DNA of 34,799 bases. Origin: Polynucleobacter sp. 31A-FELB. GTDB lineage: Bacteria > Pseudomonadota > Gammaproteobacteria > Burkholderiales > Burkholderiaceae. How positions within the stretch are numbered: position 1 is the first letter of the stretch; every line of letters starts with the position of its first letter. Below are positions 14,001 through 22,378 of the stretch, piece by piece. Made by a program: the position numbers and the translations under genes. The notes beneath the pieces were generated by a model, which saw nothing but the letters and a program-made list of their open reading frames with translations, was not told where the DNA came from and did no database searches. The stretch is taken from NCBI RefSeq assembly GCF_018882405.1, contig NZ_JACVOO010000021.1, positions 1 through 34,799 of the forward strand, in the 5' to 3' direction.

Positions 14001-16345
14001 TAAAGGAAGCTCGAGATTATCGCAGCGCTAACTTAAATGAGTTAGAGCAATCATTAGCAAAACTAAAAGAGGTGCCTGCTATACGGGCTTTACAAAATGA
14101 ACCTCGATTAGGCATAGATTACCGTGGCGATCAAAATATCACCCCGCAAGAGTTTAATGAAGTTTTTGGTTTCCGAGGGGTCGAATTTGGAAACTGGGTT
14201 GAGCAGGGAAGGCGTCAAAGTGATTTAAACGAGGCCTATGACGCATTGATGGACCTTTCTAAGGCCTTAGGTCTACCACCGGCCGCACTGTCTCTCAACG
14301 GCGACTTAGGCTTAGCTTTTGGGGCCAGGGGTAGAGGTGGTGTTGATCCAGCTAAGGCGCATTATGAGGCTGGCCATGTGGTCATTAACCTCACCAAAGA
14401 AAAGGGTGCGGGCTCTTTAGCTCATGAGTGGTGGCATGCATTAGATAACTACCTGGTGCGAACTAACAAACCTGAAAGCCCATTGGGATTTGTAAGCGAA
14501 AACCCGCAAGCTGTAGTTCTGCGTAATGCCCTTCAAGAGTCTTTTGTGCAGGTGATGGAGCAAATTCAACTCTCCAATCTGCCAGCAAGATCGGCCAAGA
14601 TGGATGAGTTTCGCAGCTCTGCGTACTGGGCAACCCCAATAGAAATGTCTGCCAGATGCTTTGAGGGATATGTAGGTGAGAAGCTATCAAGGCTAGGCAT
14701 TCGCAACGATTATCTCGTTAACTACCTTGCCCCAAAAGAATGGAATAGTGAAGATTTAATTCGATACCCCTATCCAGTTGATCGGGAGGTCGAGTCAATT
14801 AATGGGGCATTTGGGAATTTGTTTGCGCAAGTGCAAACAAGAGAGACGGATAAGGGCATGGCTATTTTTAGCGAAGCCCGTTTAGGCGCTGTGCCAGAGG
14901 CACAGCGTTTATCAGTCAGCTTGCTTGTCGAGAAAATTGATCAGTTTATTAAGCCATTTAAATCGACCATTCCCGTAAAGTTGTTGGAAACGACTCGGGA
15001 GCTGGGTGCTAGTGATCCCGGGTTTGTAGTTTCCGGCGTAACGCACCAGGAGCACATTTTTCTTATTAGGGAAGGGCTTGGGAACATCGCTGATGTCGAG
15101 AAAACGTTGTGGCATGAAATGCTCCATTTTGGGTTGCGACGATTTTTAACTAAAGATGAATATAGCAAAAATCTAAATGAACTATATAACAAAGATCAGT
15201 GGATTGCCAATAAGGCCGATCGATGGATAGCATCACCTGACGGACAAGATGTTCTTGCGCGTAATCCCAAAGATCCTGCGTATGTAAAAGCCAGAGGCGT
15301 TGATGAGGCTTTAGCAGATCTTGCTGAAATTATTCAAACCAACCCATCGGGATATCAACTAAACTCATTTGAGGCTAAGGCAATTCGCACTGTCCGTAAT
15401 TGGGTTGCGGTACTTGCAGATAAATGTGGATTTCCAGAGGCTGCCAAACAATGGCGAGCTGTTGCTGCCGGTAAAGAAGCAAGAGATTTAGTTGCAAACA
15501 CCTTTAGCAAATTGCGTGAAGGGGCTACACCAGTTTTTAGCCCAAGTTGGAATTACTCTGACCCTTCATTTAAACAGGCATCAAGCGATGCCAACGACTC
15601 CAAAGAAGAGAAGCAGTTCAATGTCGCAGGCCAATTTATTGGGCCAGCTCACGCTAATTTTCCCTCTTCAGGAGATATCAACATGGCCAAACAAGCCAAA
15701 ACTAGTGCGCCGGAACAAGCCGCACCTTCAGAGAAGACTCTTGAGGAGTCCAGGCTATCAACCTCACCTGAAAAGACGGAGCCATCCCGCTCGGTAGGTG
15801 AGCCCTTATATGACCTTTCTAAGGTTCCTCACGAAGTGCGTACCGCAGCGAGTAGTTTTTTTGGCTCACGTCACAACCACTATCCACCGCGTGAAAACGG
15901 CGGTCCCTACAAGGGGGAGGTATTAAATACCTCGAATTATTTGATTCAAGAGGTCAGCCCAAGAGCCCTGGTGTTTCATGACAAAAGCAAGATTGAATAT
16001 AAGAACGATAAGATCGCTGCGCTTGAGAAAGACAACCGCATTAATGGGTTGGAGGTAAAAATTAATTATGAAGGTGATCAAGCCAAGGTGCGACCATACG
16101 ATCGCATGCACGACAATTTTCTAAAAGTTTGTAGAGAGATGAAGGAGTCGGCAGAGATTATGGCTCAGCCCCCTGAGTTTACCGAGATGCTCAACAACAT
16201 TATGGCGTCATCTTGGGAGCGCATGAGTCGTGAGCGCCTAGAGCAGCTTCAGCAAGTTCGCCAACCTAAAAAGCAGCTTGCCCCTGATCACACAATCGTT
16301 GCCCCAGCCCCGAGTGCTCAAGATGCGCCAACTAGGTCGCGCTAA
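11081..16345 (+). CDS. Giant polyvalent protein: primase-type, Zeta-like and metallopeptidase modules
   Basis: The protein has about 1755 residues from the ATG at 11081 (ribosome site GGAGGG), preferred over the ATG at 11066. Residues about 5-85 resemble the PriCT_2 primase C-terminal domain (WIIVGAALKRDIGQDAFDLW). Residues about 150-340 look like a Toprim/primase region (SVIYIGEGIATTRSIEHS, then LIVIASDLGPGEQAA). Walker A GMPGAGKS at about 528-535 belongs to a Zeta-toxin-like kinase region. Two zinc-peptidase motifs follow: HEWWH at 1115-1119 in an LPD1-like region and HEMLH at 1345-1349. The end (about 1606-1690) resembles a KfrB domain. Such polyvalent proteins are thought to enter the recipient with the transferred DNA to prime synthesis and counter host defences. 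Individual domain calls are by motif only. Confidence 0.78.
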   Translation: MANVNAVNWVSELDKVRDALGYIDSTSRDDWIIVGAALKRDIGQDAFDLWDEWSSRADSYNAKTAKYTWDRFKPGKAGLGKVFLLAKQGGFDPTGRIGHEPLSAQAKLEQAERRAKRAKEQAEEVAKREARYSKVASLSSQIWQSSIPAGSDHPYLVRKGITGENLHEIDQVKLASLIGYAPKANDELLVGRILLAAVKQNHSINTLELIDENGRKSALAGGRKLQSYWVAKDLAQSTNEPSVIYIGEGIATTRSIEHSYSALQADLGLPDALIVASLSTGNMPSVALALRAQHPNSLIVIASDLGPGEQAAIKVALMVGGMVSKPSFSDVDLASQKTVDKNDFNDLQLIAGDQKVVVGLLAAQTPQSLGYQLIDGQVVSNDEGAALTTQIKTSASSRGGNLSSKKPFKSASPEQSQGIESVPLRGFNDADKASVELQISDAVKAAPTRFIDLYKNDLRSHGGLYINVDLFKKTFEPYRQSKESKDIYNLPVHNSATMLANMLFRQNLEIAQSNFKDGAKNQNRVILIAGMPGAGKSNFIKAVIASDPSIACIYEGQLDNLELVKSMIAQSVDMGMEVDVLAVHSKAVDSLDASLQRFETVGRGATIDDIAASIATLPSTLELIAQAHGEAVKLTIVDRTDPASPLIARGWDHLPKLFSEGNYETIKHRLSSHLEQRYQSRSISQAIYSHALNGSSGRPFLQDASKGLGGVASDERGSDNTRRALLKAGNESVAISDFGEKIGGARKDVWTGYLDRLKSAQTLAAREVPFSQYWPEPNYQKLIEAGQNPEAIAYLRALRDAVPSKPKATYKLSRWSAKVEASKSLAGEINEVIDQPQALELIFDKFNSTPEIADRAMLYQIAGHKQSLAAYQIKNASYSMLDGVTYNPAKTLWSIEEKTKGRSWPKQLIVADTRQALLERFSSEHQSLLDGSQKSKSNKEPQFVLYRKRAGDPLFIAKKIGRRYIDLAGPFLDVKEARDYRSANLNELEQSLAKLKEVPAIRALQNEPRLGIDYRGDQNITPQEFNEVFGFRGVEFGNWVEQGRRQSDLNEAYDALMDLSKALGLPPAALSLNGDLGLAFGARGRGGVDPAKAHYEAGHVVINLTKEKGAGSLAHEWWHALDNYLVRTNKPESPLGFVSENPQAVVLRNALQESFVQVMEQIQLSNLPARSAKMDEFRSSAYWATPIEMSARCFEGYVGEKLSRLGIRNDYLVNYLAPKEWNSEDLIRYPYPVDREVESINGAFGNLFAQVQTRETDKGMAIFSEARLGAVPEAQRLSVSLLVEKIDQFIKPFKSTIPVKLLETTRELGASDPGFVVSGVTHQEHIFLIREGLGNIADVEKTLWHEMLHFGLRRFLTKDEYSKNLNELYNKDQWIANKADRWIASPDGQDVLARNPKDPAYVKARGVDEALADLAEIIQTNPSGYQLNSFEAKAIRTVRNWVAVLADKCGFPEAAKQWRAVAAGKEARDLVANTFSKLREGATPVFSPSWNYSDPSFKQASSDANDSKEEKQFNVAGQFIGPAHANFPSSGDINMAKQAKTSAPEQAAPSEKTLEESRLSTSPEKTEPSRSVGEPLYDLSKVPHEVRTAASSFFGSRHNHYPPRENGGPYKGEVLNTSNYLIQEVSPRALVFHDKSKIEYKNDKIAALEKDNRINGLEVKINYEGDQAKVRPYDRMHDNFLKVCREMKESAEIMAQPPEFTEMLNNIMASSWERMSRERLEQLQQVRQPKKQLAPDHTIVAPAPSAQDAPTRSR

Positions 16346-16374
16346 AAAGCACAACATCCGATAGATGAGATGAC

Positions 16375-16605
16375 ATGAACACGCAACTTAATCACGACTT
16401 AGATTTGTTTTCGCCGTCAGGGTTAATAAATGAGCCTGAGCTCAAAACCTATATCCATGATCTTGTAGATGATGTTTTTGATCGCCAGCTGTACTTAGAT
16501 TCTCAACAACGCATGCCAACAGCTTTTGATAATCCCAAAGATAGTCAAGCTAAAGCTAACCCCAACGCCAATCCTTTCCCCCCTTCTTTTCTGGATACCA
16601 AATAA
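16375..16605 (+). CDS. Small hypothetical protein in the mobilisation operon
   Basis: This 76-residue protein, MNTQLNHDLDLFSPSGLINE..., is acidic in its first half and rich in Asn/Pro/Lys in its second (QAKANPNANPFPPSFLDTK). No family is recognised. It lies 29 bp after the polyvalent gene and 2 bp before the LPD7 gene, so it is very likely co-transcribed with both and may be a small partner of one of them. Confidence 0.55.
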   Translation: MNTQLNHDLDLFSPSGLINEPELKTYIHDLVDDVFDRQLYLDSQQRMPTAFDNPKDSQAKANPNANPFPPSFLDTK

Positions 16606-16607
16606 CT

Positions 16608-18692
16608 ATGGCCACATTACAAAATGCTAGCCCTGAGGGTTTAGTAATTGAAAATTCTCTCCTGCACGCAAACCCGCTTTTTCCCGACTTTTTCTCACAA
16701 GCATTGCGTAAGGATATTGGAGGTTTGCTCGATCAACTTTCCAAAGACGCTGCGCAAGCTACAGACCTAACTGCACTGGCATTAGGAGCGAAAGCTAGAA
16801 GTATGTTAGCAGCACCAATATCAAGCGATAACACGGCCTCACTATTGCTCTATATGCGTGAGGCAAATCGCGCGTTATTAAGCTTAAATCCAGGCTGGCA
16901 GGATTCAAAAAAACACCTTCGTGCGCAAGAGCTTATAGCCAAGGGTTATGAGTATGCGGAAGGTCCGGTTAATAAAACTGCAGGTCAATCTAACGTTGAC
17001 GGCTCCATGGCGTCTAAATCTCAGAATGACAACACCAAGCCAGTTAACTTGAGCCCTCTCAATCCCGAGGATGTGCCGGAGATTGTTAAAGAGCGCTACT
17101 TGCGTAACCCTGCAAATCCAGGGCTATTCTTTTTCCGAGACCGCAAAAATGATCTTGCATTTAGCGATACCGGCATCAAACTAACAACGAAGCACGATGA
17201 CCCTGTTGTTGCTGATTCTATGGTTGCCATGGCAATTGGTAGAGGGTGGGGAAGTATTAGGGTTAGCGGTAGCGATGAGTTCAAAAAGGAGGTTTGGTTA
17301 CAAGCGCAGCTTGCTGGCCTGCTAACAATTGGCTACATCCCGAGCGATGCGGATTACGCCAGACTCGATGCTGCAAAGAAATATCAAGCTGAAAAGGCGC
17401 GAAAGGATGTCGAGAAAATAGCTAAAGCTGATTCTAAAAATGAAAGGAATGGAAGAAGTACTAAGACTGCTAACCAATCTGACAACCCGTCAAATCGTGA
17501 TACTAGCGAACAGTCCCTCTCTCCTGCAGGGGAGAGGCTCGTAGCGCATGGAGCTGCTCCATATGAATTTGATAAACGTGACGGGGCAAAGAAAAGTTAC
17601 TTTATTAAAACCGAGGGCCAAGATGGAAAAGAGCGAATCTACTGGGGTGTCGGGCTACAGGACGCCCTAATTCATTCTGGAGTAAAGATTAATGACCAAC
17701 TCTCGCTAAAGAGGCTGGGAAAAGAGCAGGTTGTAACTGATAAACCCATCTGGGATGAGTCGGGAAAGCTGCTTGGCCATGAGCCGATTACCACCGAGAG
17801 AAACGCTTGGGAAATTAAATTGGCTAATCTTGGCCAGCCAACACATTCTGTCGATAGTGGTGCGGGGCAGGTTGATTCAATCGCAACCGAGTCCCCAAGT
17901 ATTGGGCCAACGCAGTCGCCACAATCTTTGCCAGCAAATTCGAACACTCTATGGGCTCATAAGGCCAAAGCTTTTTTAAATGGAGATCCTAAACAAGTAT
18001 TGGGGGCTTTCCCTGAGCTGGGTAAAACTCTCCTGGCATTTAAAGCGGCTCAATCTTATTTTGAAAAGACGGTTCCAAATGAGGAAAAGCGCAGCGAAAT
18101 ATTGACAGAAATCAAACAAGGGCTATACGCCCGCATCCTGTCTGGAAATATTCCGCAGGTTCAAATTATTGATGAGCGAAAAATCGGTGTTTTAGTTGAC
18201 CATGGAAAAACGGGGGACAACTCTTACTTTATCTCTTACAAAGATCTATTCGGTAAAGTGCAGACGCTAAAGGACCCAGGGCTTGAAGGTGCCATTAAAA
18301 AAACTCCGCTGGCGATCGGCCAACCCATTGAGCTGAGTAAAAACGCAATCTCAAAATCAATTCCCGTATCAAACCAAAAGGCTGATTTGTTAGATATTGC
18401 GCAAGGTACTGGTAGTGCTTGGGAGATAAAGGGCGGAGATGTTGCTATCTACAGTCAAGCCATTAGCTTTGGAGCGGTGGCAAAAGCAAAGGGTGCAAAC
18501 AGTAAGACCGTAGATCTGATTGTGAGAGCGGCTTTAATCAAAGGACATAAGTTGGCTAAAAATGGTGTTGCTATTCCAATGCCAACCGTCTTTGATCCTA
18601 ATGCACCAGCCAAACCCATGGTGCAGACTCTAAACCCTGAAAAGACCCAGAAAAAACCAAAGATCGACCGCAGTCAGTCGATTGGCCGCTAA
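16608..18692 (+). CDS. LPD7-domain mobilisation accessory protein
   Basis: In this 694-residue protein, residues about 145-260 (RYLRNPANPGLFFFRDRKND, then VADSMVAMAIGRGWGSIRVSGS) match the large polyvalent-protein-associated domain 7, often fused to MOBP relaxases. Residues about 305-405 (GERLVAHGAAPYEFDKRDG, YFIKTEGQDGKERIYWGVGL, then the NAWEI end) resemble the repeat module in TraI-type relaxase C-termini. Low-complexity linkers separate the domains. Here the relaxase is a separate short protein, so this looks like the detached accessory half. It probably acts with relaxase or primase during transfer; the biochemical role is unknown. Confidence 0.72.
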   Translation: MATLQNASPEGLVIENSLLHANPLFPDFFSQALRKDIGGLLDQLSKDAAQATDLTALALGAKARSMLAAPISSDNTASLLLYMREANRALLSLNPGWQDSKKHLRAQELIAKGYEYAEGPVNKTAGQSNVDGSMASKSQNDNTKPVNLSPLNPEDVPEIVKERYLRNPANPGLFFFRDRKNDLAFSDTGIKLTTKHDDPVVADSMVAMAIGRGWGSIRVSGSDEFKKEVWLQAQLAGLLTIGYIPSDADYARLDAAKKYQAEKARKDVEKIAKADSKNERNGRSTKTANQSDNPSNRDTSEQSLSPAGERLVAHGAAPYEFDKRDGAKKSYFIKTEGQDGKERIYWGVGLQDALIHSGVKINDQLSLKRLGKEQVVTDKPIWDESGKLLGHEPITTERNAWEIKLANLGQPTHSVDSGAGQVDSIATESPSIGPTQSPQSLPANSNTLWAHKAKAFLNGDPKQVLGAFPELGKTLLAFKAAQSYFEKTVPNEEKRSEILTEIKQGLYARILSGNIPQVQIIDERKIGVLVDHGKTGDNSYFISYKDLFGKVQTLKDPGLEGAIKKTPLAIGQPIELSKNAISKSIPVSNQKADLLDIAQGTGSAWEIKGGDVAIYSQAISFGAVAKAKGANSKTVDLIVRAALIKGHKLAKNGVAIPMPTVFDPNAPAKPMVQTLNPEKTQKKPKIDRSQSIGR

Positions 18693-18719
18693 TTTATTTT
18701 TTTATAGAAAGTTTTAGTT

Positions 18720-18959
18720 ATGAAAAAGGTTTCAACTTCAACCAATGGAGATACGGCAAAGACCGATGGGGAATCGATAGGCAAAGCGGTAATTCCCTTG
18801 CAAATTTTTCTTCCCGCGAATATCGCTAAGCCTTTACTTCATAATGCCTCCAAAAGTAATCTTTCCCCAGAGAACTATGTTTTATTTGTTTTGGATTTCC
18901 ATCTAGGGAAAGGTTCACTGCTTGATCATTATATGAATGCTCCCGTTTCGTATGAGTAA
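18720..18959 (+). CDS. Small protein preceding mobC
   Basis: In this 79-residue protein a polar N-terminus (KKVSTSTNGDTAKTDGES) is followed by VIPLQIFLPANIAKPLLHNA and SNLSPENYVLFVLDFHLGKG, which could form a ribbon-helix-helix-like fold. I cannot assign a family. Its stop codon overlaps the mobC start by 8 bases, indicating translational coupling, so it may be a DNA-binding relaxosome component. Confidence 0.5.
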   Translation: MKKVSTSTNGDTAKTDGESIGKAVIPLQIFLPANIAKPLLHNASKSNLSPENYVLFVLDFHLGKGSLLDHYMNAPVSYE

Positions 18960-19533
18960 GAAAATGCCTGCAGGGCAAAGCTCTGGGCACATGACTATAC
19001 GGGCGGGGTCATTGAAAGCCACCTGGCTTGCCCACTGTAGAGCCCGAAAGACTTCCTCTGCAAATCTACTGCGAAAGTTAATGAGTGCCGAACTCTCTGC
19101 TAATGGCGAAGGCCATTTCAACGAAAATGACAGTGATTTTGTAATTAATGATTCCAAGGAAATAAGGCGCTTAGAATTACAGGTACCGCTTGATATATGT
19201 GATGCACTTAATGAACTTACTGCAAAGGAAGGTTTCCCCACTCTCAATCGTTATGCTGTAGCTCTTTTAGCTGTCAAAGCTACTGGATCACCCCAATTAA
19301 ATCTTGAAGAATTCAAGGCATTGGTTAGCTCTAACCGTCAGATGATGGCCATTGGTCGAAACCTCAACCAACTCGTGATCGATGTCAAAACCGCCAATGC
19401 TGCAAATTCTGATTTATCAGTCATCGGTAATTTCCGGTTTGGTGTATTGGAGCAATTGCGCGAACAAATTAGTCGACATACTACCCTTGTGAGACAAGTA
19501 CTGGCTGCAAATATTACCCGCTGGAATGCTTAG
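18952..19533 (+). CDS. mobC: MobC-like relaxosome accessory protein
   Basis: The protein has about 193 residues from the ATG at 18952; an upstream in-frame ATG at 18937 is a less likely start. The C-terminal part (EFKALVSSNRQMMAIGRNLN, then QLVIDVKTANAA and HTTLVRQVLAANITRW) matches the MobC motif, in which an 'xxGxNLNQ' segment precedes a helical bundle. MobC proteins help open oriT and load the relaxase. It is followed 14 bp later by the relaxase gene, the usual order. The N-terminal third is poorly conserved and may bind DNA. Confidence 0.78.
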   Translation: MSKKMPAGQSSGHMTIRAGSLKATWLAHCRARKTSSANLLRKLMSAELSANGEGHFNENDSDFVINDSKEIRRLELQVPLDICDALNELTAKEGFPTLNRYAVALLAVKATGSPQLNLEEFKALVSSNRQMMAIGRNLNQLVIDVKTANAANSDLSVIGNFRFGVLEQLREQISRHTTLVRQVLAANITRWNA

Positions 19534-19547
19534 GATTCCGGTATTAA

Positions 19548-20633
19548 ATGTCCTACTCAAAAATCTACATAGACGGCCGCCTACTTGGCTATGGCGATAA
19601 GCTCTTTGAGGAGCCGATCAAACGTGTTGCGCCAAAGAATCCAAGGTTATTTAATATCCTTGATCCAATTTCCAATAAAGATAAAGGCTCTGGCTGGAGT
19701 AAAAGTAGCGTAGCTAACAAGGGAGGGCTCTTACGCGATCAAATTGATCGGACAGTTAAAAGAGATCCTGAAGTCATGCTCAAGGTTACCTCCAAAAAAG
19801 AGGCCGGCAAGGGCATGAAGCAAATAGGCAATCATCTGGACTACATTAGCCGTAACGGTAAAGTAGAGCTTGAGACAGACCAGGGCGAAATAATCAGCAC
19901 CAAGCCTGGTATTAAATCCCTCCAGGAAGAGTGGAAGCAAGGCATAACCGGAAAACCCATTCCAGAGAAAAGCGAACATCGTCTCGCCATTAATTTCATG
20001 CTATCCATGCCAAAGGGAACACCACCGGATGCAGTTTTAACTGCAGGTAGGGCGTTTCTAGCGGAGACCTTTGGTGGCAAGCATGCTTATGCATTCGCAC
20101 TCCATACGGACACGGATAAGCCGCATATACATGCATGTGTCCAGGTTGCACCATTGGGAAAGGGGAAGCGATTGAATCCTCGTAAAGCTGACCTATCGCG
20201 CTGGCGAGAGCAGTTTGCACAGCAACTGCGTCATATCGGCATAGCGGCTAACGCTACACCAAGGCGAACAAGAGGGGTATCTGAGCCCTCAATTTCGCAG
20301 GCGGTCTTCCAATTAAGAAAACGTTTATCCGAATTACAACCAGGCGATTCTATACAGACCTACATTGAACGCAATATTTCCGCTGAGTTCAAGAAAAAAT
20401 TGATTAGCAGCACAATTAACCCGACAAGTAATAAGGGGCCTAGTTTCACTCAGGAAATCATTGCCTGGTCAGGCATAGCGAAATTGCTAGCTGGCTCTCC
20501 CTCGATTGAAGATCGAGCTTTAAGTCGTGCAGTTAGTCAGTTTTCTGTAGAAAGCTACAAAAATCCCACCATACCAAGAGATGACCCTATGAAGAATAAC
20601 AACACCATCAGGCCGAGTAATATTCGTAAATAG
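19548..20633 (+). CDS. MOBP-type relaxase (mobilisation nuclease)
   Basis: In this 361-residue protein, motif I is KQIGNHLDYISRNGK (catalytic Tyr about 105). Motif III is HTDTDKPHIHACVQV with the three-histidine metal site. The module KRLNPRKADLSRWREQFAQQ is typical of Relaxase (PF03432) proteins. Relaxases nick oriT and stay bound to the 5' end as DNA is transferred. It is short, with no helicase or primase tail; those functions appear in neighbouring genes. An N-terminal extension of about 80 residues precedes motif I. The last gene of the plus-strand block, it is followed convergently by herA. Confidence 0.9.
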   Translation: MSYSKIYIDGRLLGYGDKLFEEPIKRVAPKNPRLFNILDPISNKDKGSGWSKSSVANKGGLLRDQIDRTVKRDPEVMLKVTSKKEAGKGMKQIGNHLDYISRNGKVELETDQGEIISTKPGIKSLQEEWKQGITGKPIPEKSEHRLAINFMLSMPKGTPPDAVLTAGRAFLAETFGGKHAYAFALHTDTDKPHIHACVQVAPLGKGKRLNPRKADLSRWREQFAQQLRHIGIAANATPRRTRGVSEPSISQAVFQLRKRLSELQPGDSIQTYIERNISAEFKKKLISSTINPTSNKGPSFTQEIIAWSGIAKLLAGSPSIEDRALSRAVSQFSVESYKNPTIPRDDPMKNNNTIRPSNIRK

Positions 20634-20662
20634 ACGCATCAAAAGATTCAATATACATAATT

Positions 20663-22378
20663 TTATGGCTGATCTGGTTTTCTATTGGGTTTCCAATGAT
20701 TTGTGTATTGTGGACCTTCGGATATTGGTGTGGCGAATGGCGCAAGAATCTTAACTGGCAAGGGCATTGGAGAATCAATGCCAACAACTATTGCCTCTCC
20801 TTTACCTAGTGTTGGTAAAAATGCAGCGGCTGATGCATCCATATTCCCAGATGCCTTTTCGACCACCTGCCTGTCCTTTTCGTTGATTAGCCGATGGACA
20901 ATGAACATACCCATCTGGCTGAGCACGTCTTCTGGAATGTCTCTCGGCCTTTGGGTGGCCAATAATGTGGTTAGCCCATATTTTCGCCCCTCTTTGGCAA
21001 TGAGTCCAAATGACTCTAGGGAAACTCTACTGTACTCATCTCCCAAAGACTTATCTAAAAATTGATGGGCTTCATCAAGTATAACGACGGTCGGATTGGT
21101 TCTAAAAGTACCTGTACGCGCCAATCTCAGTAGATACCGACCAATTGCGTTTGTCACTAATTCACGGGTGTTGTGTTCAAACGGCAAGTCTGCCATCGAA
21201 ATTCTGAGAACTGATTCCTTCGATTCCAGAAAATCATTTATTACTTGTGGCAATGCAGTCAAGCCATCCGGCTTAAATATGCATGCCATGAATGGAGATT
21301 TGAGGGTGGTTTCGATGCGCGCAATAAGACTGATGCAATAGGTAAGTTCATTGCTAGCATCCCCCCACTTGGTGTGATCTTTTCCAAAGTTTGCCGATGG
21401 ATAAACGCACTCTTCCTGAATCTGTCGAGCCAATAACTGTATGTTGTAAAGTACGCCATCCGCGTCAAGGGATGCGGCATTCGCAGTCAGCGCGTCCTCA
21501 ACTGGTTTTTTGGATTGGTTAATTTTGGCGAGGTACCCATTCGGTGCTAGGCTATTGCAAAGATACGCAAGTTTGAGGCTTCGCAGTGCCTCACGAAGCT
21601 TCGGCGCTTGCGACGCTCCAGTGGGATTGAAAAGCACGAAAATATCTGACTCATTCAATTGATTGAATGGGTAGCCTACGAACTCCCGCTTGTCCTCCGC
21701 ATTTTCTGGTTGTCCTCCTAGATGAACGTGCCTGACGCCATCATTCAATGATTTGAATTCACCAGTCGCATCAAACAGAATAGCCTTTCCATTCAATCGA
21801 ACTATCTCTTCGACAAGGCGCGCAACAGTCCAACTTTTGCCGCCGCCTGTTGTTCCCAAAACTGCACAGTGGCGTCCAAAAAGTGCTTCGGGAGTCAGCG
21901 ACACCATTGTGTTCAATGAGTGGGGCAAGAAAGCTAGCCGGATGCTTCGGTCGGCTTCGTGTCCTTGCTCTACAGCATGTTTTATAAGCAAAGGGTGAGC
22001 CGAAAACACGTGCTGCGCAATGCGAGGGTGCGCAGGTATTCCGCGAATCGCTTTTCCAGATGCCAGTTCGAGGGATGTGAGTAATTGAATCAGTCCTATC
22101 GGGTTGGCATCGTTGTCTTTGTGAGCAGTGGGTTCAACGGACAATCTGTCTCGTTCAGGAAGTTTCACTTCCGTGATTCGTCCGACAATCGCGTGTTCTT
22201 CACCCTCTATCAGGACGAATTCGCCCACTTGCCCCGCAGGCATGCCATAACCGGCGTGATGACCTGACGCAGGAGAAGCCGCGTGAGGAAGATTCACCCT
22301 GACAGTGTTCGGGTCTACTTGGCAAACCGTGCCAATGTACCGAGCTGGGTCAAAGGGTGCAATTGGCAGACCGCTCAC
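20663..22378 (-). CDS. herA: HerA-family ATPase of a SIR2-HerA defence system
   Basis: In this 571-residue protein, residues 1-80 resemble a HAS-barrel. Walker A GTTGGGKS lies at 175-182 and Walker B VVILDEAH at 430-437, followed by the LLATQRP sensor and a C-terminal HRLINEKDRQVV segment typical of HerA/FtsK ATPases. It overlaps the upstream SIR2 gene by four bases (ATGA), so the two are translated together. SIR2-HerA pairs are known anti-phage systems in which HerA hexamers assemble with SIR2 subunits that deplete NAD+ on infection. Length and motifs indicate an intact protein. Confidence 0.92.
   Translation of the reverse strand: MSGLPIAPFDPARYIGTVCQVDPNTVRVNLPHAASPASGHHAGYGMPAGQVGEFVLIEGEEHAIVGRITEVKLPERDRLSVEPTAHKDNDANPIGLIQLLTSLELASGKAIRGIPAHPRIAQHVFSAHPLLIKHAVEQGHEADRSIRLAFLPHSLNTMVSLTPEALFGRHCAVLGTTGGGKSWTVARLVEEIVRLNGKAILFDATGEFKSLNDGVRHVHLGGQPENAEDKREFVGYPFNQLNESDIFVLFNPTGASQAPKLREALRSLKLAYLCNSLAPNGYLAKINQSKKPVEDALTANAASLDADGVLYNIQLLARQIQEECVYPSANFGKDHTKWGDASNELTYCISLIARIETTLKSPFMACIFKPDGLTALPQVINDFLESKESVLRISMADLPFEHNTRELVTNAIGRYLLRLARTGTFRTNPTVVILDEAHQFLDKSLGDEYSRVSLESFGLIAKEGRKYGLTTLLATQRPRDIPEDVLSQMGMFIVHRLINEKDRQVVEKASGNMDASAAAFLPTLGKGEAIVVGIDSPMPLPVKILAPFATPISEGPQYTNHWKPNRKPDQP

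Noticed and set aside
18130..18150. Alternative nic-like GCATCCTGTC within the LPD7 gene
   Set aside because: It lies inside coding sequence without flanking inverted repeats; the intergenic site at 23823 fits oriT better.
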